From: an uncultured Stenotrophomonas sp.
GTDB taxonomy: Bacteria > Pseudomonadota > Gammaproteobacteria > Xanthomonadales > Xanthomonadaceae
Length of the DNA stretch: 64,000 bases
NCBI GenBank assembly: GCA_913775725.1
Contig: CAJYNG010000021.1
Span: 303,812 to 367,811 of the forward strand
Direction: 5' to 3'
How positions within the stretch are numbered: the stretch's first letter is position 1; each line of letters opens with the position of its first letter. Shown here piece after piece: positions 60,238 to 64,000 of this stretch. The notes under the pieces were generated by a model. That model made no database searches, was not told where the DNA came from, and saw nothing but the letters and a program-made list of their open reading frames with translations. A program made the translations under genes and the position numbers.

Positions 60238-62676
60238 ATGTTCAGCCCTGACACCTCCATCAGTGAGTTCATTCCGTTGTCGTCGCATGTCGCCCCGAAC
60301 GTGGTCAAGACCACGGGCGGCGACTACCTGCTGACCTGGCATCTGGAAGGGCTGCCGTTCGTCGGCCGTGAGGAGTGGGAACTCGAGCATCGCCACAACA
60401 CGTTCAACCGTCTGCTGCAGACGTTGCGCGCGCCTGATTTTGTCAACGTGGCCTTCTGGGTGCATGACATCCGTCGCCGCCGCACGCTGAAGGGCAAGAG
60501 CAACTACAGGCAGCGCTTCAACCAGGATGTGTCCGACCAGTACATGGGCATGCTGTCCTCGCAGCGCATCATGCAGAACGAGCTGTACCTGACCATGATC
60601 TACCGCCCGGTGGTGACGGGTAAGCGCTTCGTCGAAAAATCGGCGAACGTGGACAAGCTGCGCGCCGAGCAGGAGCAGGCGATCGAGAAGCTGATGGAGC
60701 TGGCCGGTAACGTCGAGGCCGTGATCCGCGACTACGCGCCGTATCGCCTGGGCATGTACGAAGCCAAGAATGGCGTGGTGTTCTCTGAAACGCTGGAGTT
60801 GTTCGGCTACCTGATCAATCGCATCGACGAGCCGGTGCCGGTGCTGTCGGCACCGATCAAGGATTACCTGCCGGTCAGCCGCCACATGTTCTCGGCCAAG
60901 ACCGGCGATTTTGCGATCAACACCCCCAATGGCGCCAACCATTTCGGCGCCATCCTGAACATCAAGGAGTATGCCGAGGGAACCTACCCGGGCATCCTCA
61001 ACGGCCTGAAGTATCTGGATTACGAGTACGTCATCACCCATTCGTTCAGCCCGATGGGGCGCCAGGATGCACTGAAGGTGCTCGATCGCACCAAGGGCAT
61101 GATGATCTCGTCCGGCGACAAGGCGGTCAGCCAGATCGTCGAGCTCGATCAGGCCATGGATCAGCTGTCGTCGGGCAACTTCGTGCTGGGTGAATACCAC
61201 TTCATCATGGCGGTCTACGGCGACACCCAGGCCAAGCTCTCGCAGAACGTCGCCTCGACCCGCGCCGAGCTCTCCAATGCCGGTTTCGTGTCGACCAAGG
61301 AAGACCTGGCGGTTACCTCGTCCTTCTACTCCCAGCTGCCGGGTAACTGGCGCTACCGCACCCGACTGGCCAATGTCAGCTCGCTGAATTTCCTGGGCCT
61401 GTCGCCGCTGCACAACTTCGCCACCGGCAAGCAGCACAACAATCCGTGGGGCGACTGCGTCACCACGCTGCAGACCACCAACGGCCAGCCGTACTACTTC
61501 AATTTCCACGCGACCCACCCGTCGGAGAACTCGCTGGGTGAGAAGGCGATCGCCAACACCATGGTGATCGGCAAGTCCGGTACCGGTAAGACCGCGCTGA
61601 TCAACTTCCTGCTCAGTCAGGTGCAGAAGTACGAGCCGTCGCCGACCATCTTCTTCTTCGACAAGGACCGCGGCGCGGAGATCTTCGTGCGTGCCTGCGG
61701 TGGCAACTACCTGGCCCTGGAGAACGGCGCGCCAACCGGCTTCAACCCGTTCCAGTGCGAGAACAATGAAGCCAATGTGCAGTTCCTTGCCGACCTGATC
61801 AAGGTACTGGCCGGCAAGCGCGAGTACAGCGCACGCGAGGAAGAAGATATCTACCGCGCAGTGGAAAGCATGCTCGATACGCCGATGCACCTGCGCAGCA
61901 TGACCAACTTCCAGAAGAGCCTGCCCAACATGGGTGACGATGGCCTCTACGCGCGCATGCGCCGTTGGACATCGGGCAATTCGCTGGGCTGGGTGTTCGA
62001 CAATCCCGTGGATACCGTTGATCTGAGCAAGGCCAACATCATCGGCTTCGACTACACCGACATCATCGACAATCCTGAAGTGCGCGTGCCGGTGATCAAT
62101 TACCTGCTGCACCGCCTGGAATCGCTGATCGACGGTCGTCCGCTGATCTACGTCATGGACGAGTTCTGGAAGATCCTGGACGGCGAGGGTGGCCTGAAGG
62201 AATTCGCGAAGAACAAGCAGAAGACCATCCGTAAGCAGAATGGTCTCGGCATCTTCGCTACGCAGAGCCCGGAAGATGCGCTGAAGAGCGATATCTCCGC
62301 CGCGCTGATCGAACAGACCGCAACGCTCATCCTGTTGCCGAACCCGAATGCCAGCAAGAGCGACTACATGGATGGCCTGAAGTTGACCGAGGCCGAGTTC
62401 AGGGTGGTGACCGCACTGGACGAGCGCTCGCGCTGCTTCCTGGTCAAGCAGGGCCATGCGTCCAGCGTCTGCCAGCTCAACCTGCGTGGCATGGACGACA
62501 TCCTGTCGGTGATCTCGGCCTCGACCGACAACATTGATGTCATGCATCGGGTGTTGCAGACGGCAGCGGTACGCAATCGCGTCACTGTGGACGAGCTCAG
62601 CCCGGAGCAGTGGCTGGAAGATTTCTACAAGAACCGGAAGGGATCGGGCAAGGAATCCCGTTCCGACGCGGCCTGA
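60238..62676 (+). CDS. virB4: T4SS ATPase VirB4
   Basis: 812 aa, the usual length. The N-terminal CagE/TrbE domain (HVAPNVVKTTGGDYLLTWHLEGLPFVG, NELYLTMIYRPVV) is followed by the C-terminal ATPase with Walker A GKSGTGKT near 445-452, Walker B LIYVMDEFWKIL near 637-648, and FATQSPEDAL. It is the main energy source of the inner-membrane complex. The 81-base gap before it contains an 11-bp perfect hairpin. Confidence 0.96.
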   Translation: MFSPDTSISEFIPLSSHVAPNVVKTTGGDYLLTWHLEGLPFVGREEWELEHRHNTFNRLLQTLRAPDFVNVAFWVHDIRRRRTLKGKSNYRQRFNQDVSDQYMGMLSSQRIMQNELYLTMIYRPVVTGKRFVEKSANVDKLRAEQEQAIEKLMELAGNVEAVIRDYAPYRLGMYEAKNGVVFSETLELFGYLINRIDEPVPVLSAPIKDYLPVSRHMFSAKTGDFAINTPNGANHFGAILNIKEYAEGTYPGILNGLKYLDYEYVITHSFSPMGRQDALKVLDRTKGMMISSGDKAVSQIVELDQAMDQLSSGNFVLGEYHFIMAVYGDTQAKLSQNVASTRAELSNAGFVSTKEDLAVTSSFYSQLPGNWRYRTRLANVSSLNFLGLSPLHNFATGKQHNNPWGDCVTTLQTTNGQPYYFNFHATHPSENSLGEKAIANTMVIGKSGTGKTALINFLLSQVQKYEPSPTIFFFDKDRGAEIFVRACGGNYLALENGAPTGFNPFQCENNEANVQFLADLIKVLAGKREYSAREEEDIYRAVESMLDTPMHLRSMTNFQKSLPNMGDDGLYARMRRWTSGNSLGWVFDNPVDTVDLSKANIIGFDYTDIIDNPEVRVPVINYLLHRLESLIDGRPLIYVMDEFWKILDGEGGLKEFAKNKQKTIRKQNGLGIFATQSPEDALKSDISAALIEQTATLILLPNPNASKSDYMDGLKLTEAEFRVVTALDERSRCFLVKQGHASSVCQLNLRGMDDILSVISASTDNIDVMHRVLQTAAVRNRVTVDELSPEQWLEDFYKNRKGSGKESRSDAA

Positions 62677-62735
62677 TGGTCGTGAGAGCAGGAGACAGGC
62701 AAGTGGACGTCAATCAGAACAACAGGAGTTTTCCC

Positions 62736-63533
62736 ATGAACAACGTCAAGCGTCGGGCCAGCGCCCGCAAGGTACTCAAGCCGATGGCCAAGGTGCTGGG
62801 CGTTGCCTTGGCCCTTGCAGCGACCAATGCGGGCGCCATCGGCCCGGTGCAGGAAACAGGTCCTGCGCTGTGGCAGCACATCCTCAATCAGATCAATACG
62901 TACCAGGCCCGTTTCCAGGAGAAGTACCAGTTCGTCAAGGAAAACACCCAGTGGGCAAGGGACTGGGCGCAGACGATCAAGGAGTACCAGGAGACCATGG
63001 TCCAGATCCAGGGCATCGTGAATTCCTTCGGGTTGCCGGATTCCGCCCCGCTGACGCCGGTGCCACCCAATTATCTGGTTGCCGAGACTTGCGGAATGGG
63101 CACCGACCTGAAGAGCCTCGCGACCCGGGTCGTTTTCAATTTCAAGGGTGATTGGAAAGATCAGCAGCAACAGATCTGCGTGAACATCCGGATGATGCAG
63201 AACCGCAAGTACAACGATGCGGTGGACTTCATGCTCAAGACGATGCCGTCATTCTTCGACAGCCTCGATGCAATCGAGAAGCAGCGAAATGTCAGCAATC
63301 TGCTCGGCAACGTCAACGCAACGCAGAACGACACGCTGCGCACAGCGAACGACATGGCCGCCAAGGCCAAGTCCTTCGAGGCACAGCAGAAGGCCTACGA
63401 TGCCTACATCGAGGTGATGGAAGCCAATCAGAAGGTTGTCGCGCAGGCAGCGTTGAAGGGCGACCCGATGAAGACCATTGCCAGTGATCTGGTCAAGACG
63501 GCTGCGTTGAAGGCGGCCCTGTCCGTCGACTGA
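62736..63533 (+). CDS. virB5: T4SS pilus-tip protein VirB5
   Basis: 265 aa from the ATG at 62736 (AGGAG seven bases upstream). The signal peptide is to about residue 34 (ALALAATNAGA-I). The mature protein is helical (ALWQHILNQINTYQARFQEKYQFVKENTQWARDWAQTIKEYQETMVQIQGIVNSFG), with a cysteine pair (ETCGMG, QQICVN) and a C-terminal helical hairpin. It is the minor pilus component at the tip. Confidence 0.9.
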   Translation: MNNVKRRASARKVLKPMAKVLGVALALAATNAGAIGPVQETGPALWQHILNQINTYQARFQEKYQFVKENTQWARDWAQTIKEYQETMVQIQGIVNSFGLPDSAPLTPVPPNYLVAETCGMGTDLKSLATRVVFNFKGDWKDQQQQICVNIRMMQNRKYNDAVDFMLKTMPSFFDSLDAIEKQRNVSNLLGNVNATQNDTLRTANDMAAKAKSFEAQQKAYDAYIEVMEANQKVVAQAALKGDPMKTIASDLVKTAALKAALSVD

Positions 63534-63612
63534 TGCATGGAATGGAACACCGAGGGTGCACGCGTTGGTGTTGCTCCTCATGTGATTGCAGTATTACCAA
63601 GGGAATGCGGGT

Positions 63613-64000
63613 ATGACGATCAGGTCGATTGCCAACTTTGATTTTTCGGGCGGATTCCAGGATCTGATGGGGCACGTTGCGCGTGTCCAGTCGATCGGTG
63701 ATTTCGTGTTCTTCAAGCTCATCCTCGACTATCTGCGGGAGAGGATCGGCAAGTTCGGCTTCGACCTGATGGACAACATGATGGCGTGGGTGGGCGGCAT
63801 CGCGCTGACCCTCATGACCTTGTGGGTGCTGATCCAAGGCTATCGAATCGTTACAGGCCGCAGTCGCGACTCGATGATGGTCCTGGTAACCAACATGGCG
63901 CGCGCAGCGTTGATTGTGGCCGTTGCCACCAGCATGGGCATGTTCGGGCGCGATCTTCATGAGTTCCTGACCGAGGACGTGAAGGGCCTGATCACCCACG
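63613..64000 (+). CDS. virB6: T4SS polytopic membrane protein VirB6, 3' end outside window
   Basis: The first 129 codons are present and open to the window end (MTIRSIANFDFSGGFQDLMGHVARVQSIGDFVFFKLILDYLRERIG). Membrane helices MMAWVGGIALTLMTLWVLIQGY and MARAALIVAVATSMGMFG fit VirB6/TrbL. The position after virB5 matches the Xanthomonas order. It forms part of the inner-membrane pore. Confidence 0.9.
   Translation, partial: MTIRSIANFDFSGGFQDLMGHVARVQSIGDFVFFKLILDYLRERIGKFGFDLMDNMMAWVGGIALTLMTLWVLIQGYRIVTGRSRDSMMVLVTNMARAALIVAVATSMGMFGRDLHEFLTEDVKGLITH

Noticed and set aside
59824-62547. 907-codon minus-strand open frame opposite virB3-virB4
   Set aside because: Shadow of virB4. No domain is visible, and the plus strand encodes well-conserved T4SS proteins.
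51629-64000. Conjugative plasmid or integrative element
   Set aside because: No relaxase, partition, replication or integrase gene is in view, and the gene order matches the chromosomal Xanthomonadales killing system.

Overview
The window reads as chromosomal DNA of a high-GC gammaproteobacterium of the family Xanthomonadaceae, most likely Stenotrophomonas (maltophilia complex). The grounds are the many short palindromic repeats ending in GTAG (the SMAG-type REP elements described in S. maltophilia), the gene order virD4-virB7-8-9-10-11-1-2-3-4-5-6 with an enlarged VirB7 (the Xanthomonadales bacteria-killing type IV secretion system, X-T4SS), and the overall gene content. No ribosomal RNA, prophage, insertion sequence or CRISPR array was seen. 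There is one intact tRNA gene.

Layout. 1-3.5 kb: a TonB-dependent receptor cut by the window edge and a secreted class-C-beta-lactamase-like serine hydrolase. 3.7-11.1 kb: a complete histidine utilisation locus, hutI-hutH-hutG-hutU on the minus strand (each junction a 4-base ATGA overlap) and hutF-hutC divergent on the plus strand, around an operator-like palindrome. HutF plus HutG means the five-step route through N-formylglutamate. 11.2-14.3 kb: a membrane protein with an Mrr-like nuclease fold, two polyhydroxyalkanoate granule proteins and an FHA protein. 14.5-18.2 kb: serC-pheA-aroA. 18.2-24.8 kb: a 4 x 38-bp REP array, two TonB-like proteins, serS, a small SH3 protein, azoreductase with a divergent LysR regulator, and a DUF4241/ankyrin-like protein. 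24.9-26.75 kb: tRNA-Ser(UGA), a lower-GC S1 protease gene, then a decayed second copy of the tRNA and its terminator, which looks like an inserted cassette. 26.8-33.6 kb: a large UvrD-type helicase, small unknown genes, an AcuI-type reductase with an HxlR regulator, what looks like a broken toxin/immunity pair, and an EF-hand protein.

33.2-39.8 kb: a MacAB efflux system, two small envelope proteins and an OmpR-type two-component system. Four promoters here share a motif centred on ATTGCGYGAAC, so the block looks like one regulon. 40.1-46.7 kb: lipoproteins, a siderophore-type TonB receptor with a Fur-box-like site, and a TetR regulator divergent from a flavin monooxygenase. 46.7-51.6 kb: small membrane proteins, an Old Yellow Enzyme homologue divergent from a MerR regulator across a perfect palindrome, and an MFS exporter.

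51.6-64.0 kb: the X-T4SS. VirD4 is the coupling ATPase; VirB7, B9 and B10 form the outer core; VirB8, B3 and B6 the inner membrane parts; VirB4 and B11 are ATPases; VirB2 and B5 form the pilus; VirB1 cuts peptidoglycan. virB6 runs off the end. Hairpins in the two gaps around virB2-virB3 and repeated GACGTG motifs upstream of virB7 are the most useful unannotated signals in this locus.
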